Source of the DNA: an uncultured Planctomycetaceae bacterium
GTDB lineage: Bacteria; Planctomycetota; Planctomycetia; Pirellulales; Lacipirellulaceae
Length of the DNA stretch: 6,471 nt
NCBI GenBank assembly: GCA_937860165.1
Contig: CALMBE010000422.1
Span: 1 to 6,471 of the forward strand
Direction of reading: 5' to 3'
The notes under the pieces: model-generated
What the model was told of the DNA's origin: nothing
The model's database searches: none
The model's input: the letters and a program-made list of their open reading frames with translations, nothing else
Part shown: piece after piece, positions 1-5,603 of the stretch
Layout: the number at the start of each line of letters is the position of its first letter
How positions within the stretch are numbered: position 1 is the first letter of the stretch
Position numbers and translations under genes: made by a program

Positions 1-112
1 CCGTGGTCCAATCTTGTTGGCCTGCCAAGTCTTCTTCCAGGGCAAGCCGCACCAGCGCCCGGCAATCTAGCTCCACAGCGGCATCCCATTCGATTTGTCG
101 AAAGTCGGTCAC
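1..112 (-). CDS. nadC: Probable quinolinate phosphoribosyltransferase (nicotinate-nucleotide pyrophosphorylase), N-terminal fragment
   Basis: This gene reads leftwards and leaves the window after 37 codons. The fragment starts VTDFRQIEWDAA and ends ALEEDLAGQQDWTT. The pattern ALxEDLxxxxDWTT matches the conserved N-terminal stretch of NadC, usually written as ALxEDLGxGDxTT. In that family the enzyme joins quinolinate and PRPP to give nicotinate mononucleotide, CO2 and pyrophosphate, in de novo NAD synthesis in the cytoplasm. The only usable start in this frame is the GTG at 112, because a TAA lies six codons upstream with no ATG, GTG or TTG between. A nearby ATG (124-122) is in another frame and stops after five codons. 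No clear Shine-Dalgarno site precedes the GTG. The call rests on one short motif and would be confirmed by sequence to the left of the window. Confidence 0.68.
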   Translation of the reverse strand, partial: MTDFRQIEWDAAVELDCRALVRLALEEDLAGQQDWTT

Positions 113-213
113 GGTTGGATACTCATATTAGGGTTAGTAAGATAAGTGCGTTATACTTCGAGGAAGGAATACCTAGAATTCTCCCGCCATTCACCACCCG
201 TATTTGACTATTC
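113..213. promoter_or_regulatory. Divergent intergenic region between nadC and the comEA-like gene
   Basis: These 101 bases separate two divergently transcribed genes, so both promoters probably lie here. On the plus strand TTGGAT (115-120) and TAAGAT (138-143) are 17 bases apart but match the sigma-70 consensus only 3/6 and 4/6. On the minus strand TATAAC (complement of 150-155) is a 5/6 match to a -10 box without a convincing -35. A purine-rich run, GAGGAAGGAA (159-168), looks like a Shine-Dalgarno site but is about 45 bases from the GTG at 214 and has no start codon behind it. None of these sites is certain. Confidence 0.3.
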
Positions 214-660
214 GTGAACCGCGCTGTGCAACCCACTGGCCAGAATTCCCCGCGAGGTTCCTCGGAACAGACTTGGATCCGCCCGCGGGATCAAGCCAGC
301 CTGTTCATTCTGATTGCTAGCCTGCTCGTGTTGATGGCAAGTGTTTGGCTGTATCGCGGGGGCCATCGAGGAAAGCTCATCGACATTGATCGTGCCGATC
401 CCTTGGCCGCCACTTACCAAGTCGATATCAATCGAGCGGATTGGCCTGAGATTATCCAACTGCCCGGAATGGGAGAAACACTCGCCCGGCGGATTATTGC
501 CCATCGCCAGCAGCGGGGACCTTTTCGCAGCGTCGACGAATTGGACCAGGTCAACGGCATCGGGCTGCGAACTCTCGAAAAACTGCGGCCCTATTTGCAG
601 CCCATCCCGCAAGATACCGATTGGGCCGCGGTCGAAGGCAACCAGGCACCTCTTGATTAA
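214..660 (+). CDS. ComEA-like helix-hairpin-helix DNA-binding protein with N-terminal membrane anchor
   Basis: The 148-residue product has three parts. A polar tail (residues 1-28) is followed by one hydrophobic segment (about 29-47, rich in L, I, A and V). The C-terminal part (about 69-128) holds two helix-hairpin-helix motifs. The first is DINRADWPEIIQLPGMGETL followed by ARRIIAHR, with the hairpin LPGMG at 83-87. The second is FRSVDELDQVNGIGLRTLEK with the hairpin VNGIG at 113-117. This is the double HhH fold of ComEA, which binds double-stranded DNA without sequence preference during natural transformation. The layout of one membrane pass then HhH fits an anchored, outward-facing DNA receptor. 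No other competence gene is visible, so a role in DNA uptake is inferred from the family only. The GTG at 214 is chosen because the in-frame ATG at 334 would cut away most of the membrane segment. No Shine-Dalgarno site is seen. The stop overlaps that of the convergent downstream gene. Confidence 0.85.
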   Translation: MNRAVQPTGQNSPRGSSEQTWIRPRDQASLFILIASLLVLMASVWLYRGGHRGKLIDIDRADPLAATYQVDINRADWPEIIQLPGMGETLARRIIAHRQQRGPFRSVDELDQVNGIGLRTLEKLRPYLQPIPQDTDWAAVEGNQAPLD

Positions 661-872
661 GCATCAGTATTGAGCAATTCGACACCTGACATCGTTACCA
701 ATGGCAGGTGGATGTGACGAAACTTCCCATCCGAAGCACGGTATAAGACCGCCGCTGAGATATCACTCACCGTCGCGAATTCCGGTCCTTCAATTTGGTA
801 TTCGTGGCCATCGTTCATTCGAACAAGAATGGGACCTTTTCTTATCAAATCAGTAAGTTCTTCTCGATCCAT
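657..872 (-). CDS. Conserved hypothetical small protein, 71 residues
   Basis: The protein starts MDREELTDLIRKGPILVRMN and continues with a small beta-rich core, including DGHEYQIEGPEFATVSD and the segment FRHIHLPLVTM (residues 51-61). It has no signal peptide, membrane segment or catalytic motif. I recall very similar short proteins from planctomycete genomes, but none with a known function, so no role is assigned. The reading frame extends 12 codons further up to an ATG at 908. The ATG at 872 is preferred because AGGAG lies seven bases before it and the extra residues (MVLAGGVSRSTG) look like untranslated leader. The length and the pattern of alternating charged and hydrophobic residues suggest a single compact cytoplasmic domain, perhaps binding a protein or nucleic acid. 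The gene is convergent with the comEA-like gene and overlaps its stop by four bases. It lies downstream of pfkB on the same strand after a gap of 120 bases. Confidence 0.75.
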   Translation of the reverse strand: MDREELTDLIRKGPILVRMNDGHEYQIEGPEFATVSDISAAVLYRASDGKFRHIHLPLVTMSGVELLNTDA

Positions 873-879
873 ACCCGTA

Positions 880-884
880 CTCCT
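880..884 (-). promoter_or_regulatory. Ribosome binding site AGGAG for the 71-residue protein
   Basis: The plus strand reads CTCCT, so the transcript reads AGGAG, seven bases before the ATG at 872. This is a near-ideal Shine-Dalgarno site. It decides the start against the upstream in-frame ATG at 908. Confidence 0.75.
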
Positions 885-992
885 GGAAACTCCACCAGCC
901 AGAACCAATCACGGTCCGCCATTTTACCCACTCAATGCCATTATCGCAGGGTTCCGCGAATTGTGTAGCCGCTTTTCACAAAAGAAACTTGT

Positions 993-1895
993 CTAAAAGC
1001 TCAGCATCTTACGATACTCAGCCATGCGATCCTCGATATCCTCGCGGGTGATTTCCTGGAGGCGCTCCAGGCCAAATCCTTCGACATTGAAACTCGCCAC
1101 CAGGATGCCGTAGGCCAGTGCCGTCTTGAGGGTCTCGGGCTCGAAGTTATCTTGCTCGGAGAGATACCCCATCATCCCGCCGGCAAAACTATCGCCCGCG
1201 CCGGTCGGATCGATCACCCGGGGCGTGGGGAAGGCTGGGAGCACATAGGTTTCGTGATCGCTGAAAAACATCGCCCCGTGCTCACCTTTTTTGATGATGA
1301 CAAACTTGGGACCCATTTCCTTGACGCGGTGACCAGCCGTGACGAGGTTTTCCGTCTGGGCGATGAGCTTGGCTTCGCTGTCATTAAGAACCAACCCGTC
1401 GAGCTGCGTGAGCAACTTGTCCAAGTCCTCGCGGGCGATGTTGATCCACAAATCCATCGTGTCGGCCACTGCCAAGCGCCGACCGGGGACTTGCGAGAGG
1501 ACTTTCATCTGCACGGCCGGCACGCCGTTGGCGAGAAACACATATTTCGCGCGACGGTAAGCCTCTGGCAACACCGGGTCGAATTCGCCAAACACGTTCA
1601 ATTGCACGTCGAGCGTATCGCGGTCGTTCATGTTGTCGTGGTAGCGGCCAGTCCAGGTAAACGTTTTCCCCCCGGCGACTTGGTGGAGACCGGAAGTGTC
1701 AATCCCCCGGGCATCGAGCATCGCGGTGTGTTCCGCAGGCCAGTCATCGCCGACGACTCCCACCAGTCGCACACTGGTAAAGAAACTCGCGGCATACGAA
1801 AAGTGGGTCGCCGAGCCTCCCAGCAGATTATCCCGGCGATCCGTCGGGGTTTGAACATGGTCAATCGCAACCGATCCAACAACAACAAGTGGCAT
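993..1895 (-). CDS. PfkB-family (ribokinase-like) carbohydrate kinase
   Basis: The 300-residue product has the full architecture of the PfkB/ribokinase family, which phosphorylates sugars or nucleosides with ATP in the cytoplasm. The N-terminal strand MPLVVVGSVAIDHV is followed by the GG signature in LLGGSATHFS (residues 24-33), where the substrate hydroxyls bind. NDSEAKLI (171-178) is the usual conserved NxxE segment. The C-terminal signature VIDPTGAGDSFAGG (227-240) carries the anion hole and the catalytic base Asp235. The substrate cannot be read from the sequence. Ribokinase-, fructokinase- and adenosine-kinase-like members all share these motifs. The frame is open to an ATG at 1928, but the family normally begins right at the first strand, so the ATG at 1895 is chosen. 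Neither start has a Shine-Dalgarno site. A REP-like hairpin lies 42 bases upstream of the chosen start, so it may be part of the mRNA leader. Confidence 0.9.
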   Translation of the reverse strand: MPLVVVGSVAIDHVQTPTDRRDNLLGGSATHFSYAASFFTSVRLVGVVGDDWPAEHTAMLDARGIDTSGLHQVAGGKTFTWTGRYHDNMNDRDTLDVQLNVFGEFDPVLPEAYRRAKYVFLANGVPAVQMKVLSQVPGRRLAVADTMDLWINIAREDLDKLLTQLDGLVLNDSEAKLIAQTENLVTAGHRVKEMGPKFVIIKKGEHGAMFFSDHETYVLPAFPTPRVIDPTGAGDSFAGGMMGYLSEQDNFEPETLKTALAYGILVASFNVEGFGLERLQEITREDIEDRMAEYRKMLSF

Positions 1896-1928
1896 AGCAT
1901 TAAGCGGGGGTAAGGGGACAGAAAACAT

Positions 1929-2070
1929 CCCGGCGAGCCCGCTTCAGCGGGCGGGGAAGGACACGCGATTATCCCCCGCCACTCACCGCTCTGGCAAGTC
2001 CCCCGATAAATCCACATCATCGGGTCGGGAATGATTCCAAGCCGAGTTTTTTTCCATTAGGATACGTTAC
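1929..2070. promoter_or_regulatory. Divergent intergenic region upstream of the RAYT gene
   Basis: This gap lies between the pfkB-family gene (minus) and the RAYT gene (plus). It holds the left REP-like hairpin and a weak inverted repeat, CCCGAT (2002-2007) with ATCGGG (2019-2024) and an 11-base loop. A run of seven T ends near 2053. AGGA (2059-2062) lies eight bases before the RAYT ATG and is the likely ribosome binding site. I see no convincing -35/-10 pair on either strand, which would fit the low expression usual for RAYT genes. Confidence 0.35.
1937..1957 (-). repeat. REP-like hairpin, left flank of the RAYT gene
   Basis: GCCCGC (1937-1942), loop TTCA, and GCGGGC (1947-1952) form a perfect six-base-pair stem, followed by GGGGA. 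Read on the minus strand, the core CCGCCCGCTGAAGCGGGC matches the hairpin at 2674-2692 on the plus strand. The 22 bases spanning 5' flank, stem, loop and stem differ at two positions. The two copies are therefore inverted around the RAYT gene. Their similarity ends at the outer side of this copy. The element lies in the leader of the pfkB-family gene. Confidence 0.7.
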
Positions 2071-2658
2071 ATGTCAAAGCGCATCAACAAAGTAACGCGC
2101 AGCCACAATCAGGAGTACCAGGGGCAACATCGCTTTGAACATTGGCAGATTGATAACCAAGTCTACTTCATCACTGCCCGCTGCCGAGACCGATTTCCAG
2201 CCTTTGCTTCCGAATCCGCGAAATTGGTTTTCTGGAAGCAATTCGACCACTACACCACTGAATATCGCTTTGTACCCTGGGTTACCTCGTTGCTCGACAA
2301 CCACTACCATACATTGGGATTTCTGTACGAAGGTCGAAACCTCTCGCCCATGATGCAACGCATTCACGGATCGGTTGCTAAGCTCGTTAATGATCTATTA
2401 GTCGAACGCCACTCGAATTTCTGGCGAGATGCAAAAGGCCATGAGTATTTTGACGGTGCGATTCGCAATGAGAAACAAGCCAGGCTCGCTTACCGCTACA
2501 CCATGCTGCAAGCAGTGAGACATGGGGTCGTTTCCGATTGGAAAGAGTATCCACACACCAGGGTGAATGTATCCCTGGAGGCCGCGATTCGCCGTTCCCT
2601 CGAGATCAACGCCTTTCTCGAAGGTGTGCCTTATAAGCGATATCAGCGCGATTCATAG
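2071..2658 (+). CDS. REP-associated tyrosine transposase (RAYT; Y1_Tnp, IS200-like HUH family)
   Basis: The 195-residue protein has the layout of the single-tyrosine HUH transposases related to IS200/IS605 TnpA. The metal-binding HUH motif appears as DNHYH (residues 76-80, His78 and His80). A helix with QRIHGSVAKLVNDLL (96-110) follows. Next comes FWRDAKGHEYFDGAIRNE (117-134), equivalent to the usual WQrgyyDrviRd block. The helix RYTMLQAVRHGVV (142-154) lines up with the family's YIxxNPVRAGLV, so Tyr143 is the likely nucleophile. The family's NP pair is replaced by QA. The typical ypWSS tail is replaced by EYPHTRV (159-165). RAYT proteins cut and rejoin single-stranded REP hairpins and are normally single-copy domesticated genes, not active insertion sequences. 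Two related hairpins in opposite orientation flank the gene, as expected for a REPtron. The ATG at 2071 has AGGA eight bases upstream. The reading frame is intact. Confidence 0.88.
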   Translation: MSKRINKVTRSHNQEYQGQHRFEHWQIDNQVYFITARCRDRFPAFASESAKLVFWKQFDHYTTEYRFVPWVTSLLDNHYHTLGFLYEGRNLSPMMQRIHGSVAKLVNDLLVERHSNFWRDAKGHEYFDGAIRNEKQARLAYRYTMLQAVRHGVVSDWKEYPHTRVNVSLEAAIRRSLEINAFLEGVPYKRYQRDS

Positions 2659-2673
2659 TTTTATTTTGCATTT

Positions 2674-2697
2674 CCCGCCTGCTGAAGCGGGCGGGGA
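2674..2697 (+). repeat. REP-like hairpin, right flank of the RAYT gene
   Basis: CCCGCCTGC (2674-2682), loop TGAA, and GCGGGCGGG (2687-2695) form a nine-base-pair stem with one T/G mismatch. The core matches the left flank hairpin (1937-1957) in inverted orientation. On the minus strand GGAG (complement of 2698-2701) lies one base outside the stem, resembling the GTAG/GGAG foot of classic REPs. It overlaps the end of glnS, however, and is not conserved at the left copy. The element sits between the RAYT stop and the glnS stop and could also slow transcription from either side. It has no T-tract, so it is not a standard intrinsic terminator. Confidence 0.72.
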
Positions 2698-2701
2698 CTC
2701 C

Positions 2702-4375
2702 TCACTCCTTCTCCTTCGCCCAACTATCGCGCAACGTCGCCGTACGGTTGAACACCAACTTACCCGACTGAGAATCCACCACGTCCACGCAAAAATATCC
2801 CAAACGCTCGAATTGAAATCGGCACCCTGGCTCGGCCTGGGCCAGCCCAGGTTCTACCCAGGCGGTCACCATTTCCAACGAATTGGGATTGATGCTATCG
2901 AGAAACGTCTGCCCCTCCGGTACATCCTCGGGATACTCCGCGGCAAATAAGTGATCGTACAAGCGCACCTCGGCACTCACTCCCCGCGTGGCCGACACCC
3001 AATGAATCGTCCCCTTCACTTTGCGGCTATGATCGGGGTCAAAGGTGCAGTGCAATTCCGTAATCTGGCCCGCAGCATCTTTCACCACCTCATTGCACAG
3101 GATAATTCCCGCATTGCGCAGTCGCACTTCACCCCCTGGTTTCAAGCGGAAAAACTTCTTGGGAGCCTCTTCCATGAAATCATCTTGCTCGATAAAAATC
3201 TCGCGCGTGAGGGGCAAGGTGCGGGTTCCCAACTCGGGTTTCTGCGGATGATTGGCCGCCTCGATTTCGCGCACCTCCCCGGGTTCGAGGTTGGTGAGCA
3301 CCACCTTCAAGGGCCGCATTACCGCCAAGGCCCGGGGGGCCCGCTCGTTGAGATCCTCGCGGATCGCATCCTCCAGCCATGCCATGTCGATGGTGCTGTT
3401 GAACTTGGCAACACCGATTCGCTCGCAAAAGGCCCGAATCGCTTCGGGGGTGTAACCCCGGCGGCGGAGGCCTCCGATCGTAAGCATCCGCGGATCATCC
3501 CAACCCGCTACGTGCTTTTCAGTTACAAGTTGCAGCAGCTTCCGCTTGCTCATCACGGTGTACGTGAGATTCAGTCGCGCAAACTCGATTTGTTGCGGAT
3601 GGTGAATTCCCAGTTCCCGACAAAACCAGTTGTACAATGGGCGGTGATTCTCGAATTCGAGCGTGCAGATCGAGTGGGTTATCCCCTCGATCGAGTCGCT
3701 CTGCCCATGCGTGTAATCGTAGGAAGGGTAAATGCACCACTTGTCTCCGGTGCGATGATGGTGCGCGTGTTTGATGCGGTACATCACCGGGTCGCGGAGA
3801 TTGATGTTGGGGGCGGCCATATCAATCTTCGCTCGCAGGGTTCGTGCCCCATCGGGAAATTCTCCGGCCCGCATCCGTGCGAAGAGGTCCAGATTCTCCG
3901 CGATCGACCGCTCGCGAAAAGGGCTATTTTTTCCCGGTTCTACCAAAGTGCCCCGATACTCGCGCATCTGGTCCGCAGTCAGATCGCACACAAAGGCCTT
4001 ACTCAGTTTTATCAACGCGACGGCCCAGTCGTGCAATTGCTCGAAATAGTCCGACGCAAAGAACATGCGGTCTTCCCAATCCCCCCCCAGCCACCGCACG
4101 TCGCCGATGATCGAGTCGACGTATTCTTGCTCCTCCTTGGCGGGGTTCGTGTCATCGAACCGCAGGTTAAACTTTCCACCAAATTGCTGAGCCAGCCCAC
4201 AATTCAAACAAATGCTCTTGGCGTGCCCAATGTGCAAATATCCGTTGGGCTCGGGGGGAAAACGCGTGTGGACGCGGCCAGCGTTCTTGCCAGCGGCCAG
4301 ATCGGCATCGATGATCTGTTCGATAAAATTGCGACTGGCAGCTTTTTCTTCGCCGGGCGTGGGGAGGGTCGACAT
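2702..4375 (-). CDS. glnS: Glutaminyl-tRNA synthetase
   Basis: The 557-residue product is a class I aminoacyl-tRNA synthetase that attaches glutamine to tRNA-Gln in the cytoplasm. The length is close to the 554 residues of the E. coli enzyme. The ATP-binding HIGH motif is present as [16 protein letters not shown] (residues 40-54), with the PEPNGY form typical of GlnRS rather than of bacterial GluRS. The second signature, KMSKS, appears as VMSKR (274-278) within [13 protein letters not shown]. It is followed by the conserved [18 protein letters not shown] (291-308). The C-terminal anticodon-binding beta-barrels are complete, ending [19 protein letters not shown]. The start at 4375 is backed by AGGAA five bases upstream. 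Having GlnRS implies that tRNA-Gln can be charged directly. Whether a GatCAB amidotransferase is also present cannot be seen here. The stop lies only five bases beyond the right REP-like hairpin. Confidence 0.97.
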   Translation of the reverse strand: MSTLPTPGEEKAASRNFIEQIIDADLAAGKNAGRVHTRFPPEPNGYLHIGHAKSICLNCGLAQQFGGKFNLRFDDTNPAKEEQEYVDSIIGDVRWLGGDWEDRMFFASDYFEQLHDWAVALIKLSKAFVCDLTADQMREYRGTLVEPGKNSPFRERSIAENLDLFARMRAGEFPDGARTLRAKIDMAAPNINLRDPVMYRIKHAHHHRTGDKWCIYPSYDYTHGQSDSIEGITHSICTLEFENHRPLYNWFCRELGIHHPQQIEFARLNLTYTVMSKRKLLQLVTEKHVAGWDDPRMLTIGGLRRRGYTPEAIRAFCERIGVAKFNSTIDMAWLEDAIREDLNERAPRALAVMRPLKVVLTNLEPGEVREIEAANHPQKPELGTRTLPLTREIFIEQDDFMEEAPKKFFRLKPGGEVRLRNAGIILCNEVVKDAAGQITELHCTFDPDHSRKVKGTIHWVSATRGVSAEVRLYDHLFAAEYPEDVPEGQTFLDSINPNSLEMVTAWVEPGLAQAEPGCRFQFERLGYFCVDVVDSQSGKLVFNRTATLRDSWAKEKE

Positions 4376-4628
4376 GGGGGTTCCTAATGCAAAACTGAGG
4401 AAACTGCCGGCGCAGGCACGGCGGCACAGCCAGCCAATTTAGCAAATCGGGGCCAATTGCCGGTAGGCGACTATTCCCCAAGATCAAATGAACAACGCAC
4501 CATTCGCGGAAATGACCCGTAAGTGGATTTTTCTCGCTTCTCAGATTGCTTTTCCAAAGACACAGAATCACAATATCGCTCCTTGACCCTTGAATTCCTT
4601 AATGTTGCCACCCTCCGAAAGGATACGC
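4376..4628. promoter_or_regulatory. Divergent intergenic region between glnS and the ybjQ genes
   Basis: This 253-base gap is the largest in the window and should hold the promoters for both directions. It carries the glnS ribosome binding site (AGGAA, complement of 4381-4385). TTGACC (4583-4588) matches a -35 box well, but no acceptable -10 follows at 16-18 bases. I found no tRNA, riboswitch-like fold, T-box or long palindrome here. An AT-rich stretch (4523-4580) contains no convincing small gene. Confidence 0.35.
4618..4623 (+). promoter_or_regulatory. Ribosome binding site AAAGGA for the first ybjQ gene
   Basis: AAAGGA lies five bases before the ATG at 4629. It decides the start against an in-frame TTG at 4590, which has no Shine-Dalgarno site and would add 13 residues unlike the family. 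Confidence 0.7.
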
Positions 4629-4952
4629 ATGATTGTCACCAATACCGAAACCATTGCCGGGTATCGCATTGTCGAACTCCGGGGACTCGTCCAGGGCAAT
4701 ACGGTCCGCGCCAAGCACGCCGGACGTGATATCGCCGCCGGATTGAAAAACCTGATCGGCGGCGAGCTCAAAGGGTACACCGAGCTACTGACCGAGTCGC
4801 GCCGTCAGGCCCTGGAACGCATGTTGGCCCAGGCGCAGCAGTTGGGGGCCAACGCCGTGGTGAATGTCCGTTTTACCACCAGTGCCGTCACCTCGGGCGC
4901 GGCTGAGTTGTATGCCTACGGCACGGCCGTCGTTGCAGAACCGAGTGCTTGA
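4629..4952 (+). CDS. YbjQ-family protein (UPF0145 / DUF74, putative heavy-metal-binding domain)
   Basis: The 107-residue protein equals E. coli YbjQ in length and has the family's pattern throughout. The start is MIVTNTETIAGYRIVELRGL, then a conserved G-N/T-V-R-A strand (residues 23-28). The helix region has IGGELKGYTELLTESRRQAL (43-62), and the next block is AQQLGANAVVNVRF (69-82). The end is a strand, ELYAYGTAVV (93-102). The family is annotated as putative heavy-metal-binding. Its biochemical function is not established, and no cysteine or histidine cluster is visible here (a single His30, no Cys). It has no signal peptide or membrane segment and should be cytoplasmic. A membrane-anchored relative follows after 47 bases on the same strand, so the two probably share a transcript. 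The gene symbol is left blank because orthology to ybjQ is at the family level. Confidence 0.9.
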   Translation: MIVTNTETIAGYRIVELRGLVQGNTVRAKHAGRDIAAGLKNLIGGELKGYTELLTESRRQALERMLAQAQQLGANAVVNVRFTTSAVTSGAAELYAYGTAVVAEPSA

Positions 4953-4986
4953 TCGTTTTTTTTCAACCAGTTTTCTCCTCGCAATT

Positions 4987-4993
4987 AAAGGGA
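4987..4993 (+). promoter_or_regulatory. Ribosome binding site AAAGGGA for the second ybjQ-family gene
   Basis: AAAGGGA lies six bases before the ATG at 5000. It supports this start over a TTG at 4949 that would overlap the upstream stop codon. Confidence 0.65.
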
Positions 4994-4999
4994 TTCCTC

Positions 5000-5479
5000 A
5001 TGGGTGAAATTGCCTTTCAAGTTGGCTTTTTTTTGTTTTTTATCATCCTGGGATATGTTGCCGGCACGATTGCCGAACGTCGACACTGGGCGAACCTAGC
5101 TGAACGGGAAGCGTCCAACGGAGAATTTCTCGTGACGCAACTAAAGAGTTTTCCCGCCTTTGTGACCGGATCCACTCCACCGCAACTTATCGTGGCTGAG
5201 TCGGCTATCGGCTCGGATTACTTCAAGACCTTCCTGGCCAAGGTGCGGGGGTTGTTCGGAGGCGAAGTCCGCAGCTATCAATCGCTCCTAGACCGGGCCC
5301 GACGCGAGGCTACTCAGCGCGCAATCGAACAAGCCCGACAATTGGGGTACAACGCCCTCTGCAATCTGCGGCTCGACTCGGCCGACATCGGCGGGAACTC
5401 CAAATCCTCCAAGGGAATCGCCATGGTCACAATCATTGCCAGCGCGACCGCCTACCATTTTCATGCTCCCGCGAGTTAG
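5000..5479 (+). CDS. Membrane-anchored YbjQ-family protein
   Basis: This 159-residue protein has one hydrophobic segment near the N-terminus (about residues 6-24, FQVGFFLFFIILGYVAGTI). A charged linker, AERRHWANLAERE, follows. The C-terminal part matches the YbjQ fold. FGGEVRSYQSLLDRARREAT (86-105) lines up with IGGELKGYTELLTESRRQAL of the upstream gene, and ARQLGYNALCNLRL (112-125) lines up with AQQLGANAVVNVRF. The C-terminal strand is IAMVTIIASATAY (140-152). The charges around the hydrophobic stretch (Glu3 before it, RR after it) suggest an inside C-terminus, with the YbjQ domain in the cytoplasm, though this is inference. It probably arose by duplication of a YbjQ domain plus gain of an anchor. 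The two proteins could assemble together, the second tethering the first to the membrane. The gene ends 18 bases before a large double palindrome, which may mark the end of the transcript. Confidence 0.85.
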   Translation: MGEIAFQVGFFLFFIILGYVAGTIAERRHWANLAEREASNGEFLVTQLKSFPAFVTGSTPPQLIVAESAIGSDYFKTFLAKVRGLFGGEVRSYQSLLDRARREATQRAIEQARQLGYNALCNLRLDSADIGGNSKSSKGIAMVTIIASATAYHFHAPAS

Positions 5480-5497
5480 AACGATAGCGCTAAGCTG

Positions 5498-5579
5498 GTA
5501 GGCCGGAACAAGGTCCCCCGCAGTTCCGGCATGACCCACCAAAGCTGTCGGAACTGCGGAATACCTTGTTCCGGCCTGC
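5498..5579. repeat. BIME-like double palindrome: two inverted 34-base REP-like units
   Basis: The left unit (5498-5531) begins with GTAG and forms a stem GCCGGAAC (5502-5509) with GTTCCGGC (5523-5530) around a 13-base loop. The right unit (5546-5579) is its inverted copy. Read on the minus strand it matches the left unit at 29 of 34 positions, with four of five differences in the foot or loop. Its own stem, GTCGGAAC (5547-5554) with GTTCCGGC (5568-5575), has one T/G mismatch. The units are 14 bases apart, so the whole can also fold into one long hairpin. The foot tetranucleotides are GTAG and GCAG; GTAG is the classic REP signature. The element separates the ybjQ genes from the PrsW-like gene and may act as a transcript end or mRNA-stabilising structure. 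Confidence 0.85.
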
Positions 5580-5603
5580 GACTTATACCACCAGCCACTC
5601 CCC

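Larger units (their letters stand above)
1937..2697 (+). mobile_element. REPtron-like unit: RAYT gene flanked by inverted REP-like hairpins
   Basis: The unit consists of the left hairpin, the RAYT gene and the right hairpin in inverted orientation, about 760 bases in all. It sits between two conserved genes, a pfkB-family kinase and glnS. No target-site duplication or terminal inverted repeat beyond the hairpins is visible. The exact borders are therefore inferred from the hairpins. It is more likely a resident REP-generating locus than a self-moving insertion sequence. Confidence 0.6.

Noticed and set aside
208..612. A 134-codon minus-strand frame opposite the comEA-like gene
   Set aside because: The plus strand carries a recognisable anchor and double HhH domain. 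The minus-strand product shows nothing recognisable.
1152..1913. A 253-codon open frame opposite the pfkB-family gene
   Set aside because: The opposite strand encodes a complete kinase with all family motifs. The antisense product is rich in His, Arg and Val with no domain pattern.
2002..2024. Inverted repeat CCCGAT ... ATCGGG as an operator for the RAYT gene
   Set aside because: Arms of six bases with an 11-base loop are expected by chance in this composition, and no second copy is present.
2674..2697. Intrinsic terminator between the RAYT gene and glnS
   Set aside because: The stem is strong but no T-tract follows on either strand, and the matching inverted copy at 1937-1957 fits a REP-like element better.
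2951..4387. A 478-codon open frame on the plus strand opposite glnS
   Set aside because: It lies entirely antisense to a certain glnS and its product shows no recognisable motif or membrane pattern. Long antisense frames are common opposite GC-rich genes.
4583..4611. Sigma-70 promoter starting with TTGACC upstream of the first ybjQ gene
   Set aside because: No acceptable -10 hexamer occurs 16-18 bases downstream, so the -35-like match alone does not support a promoter.
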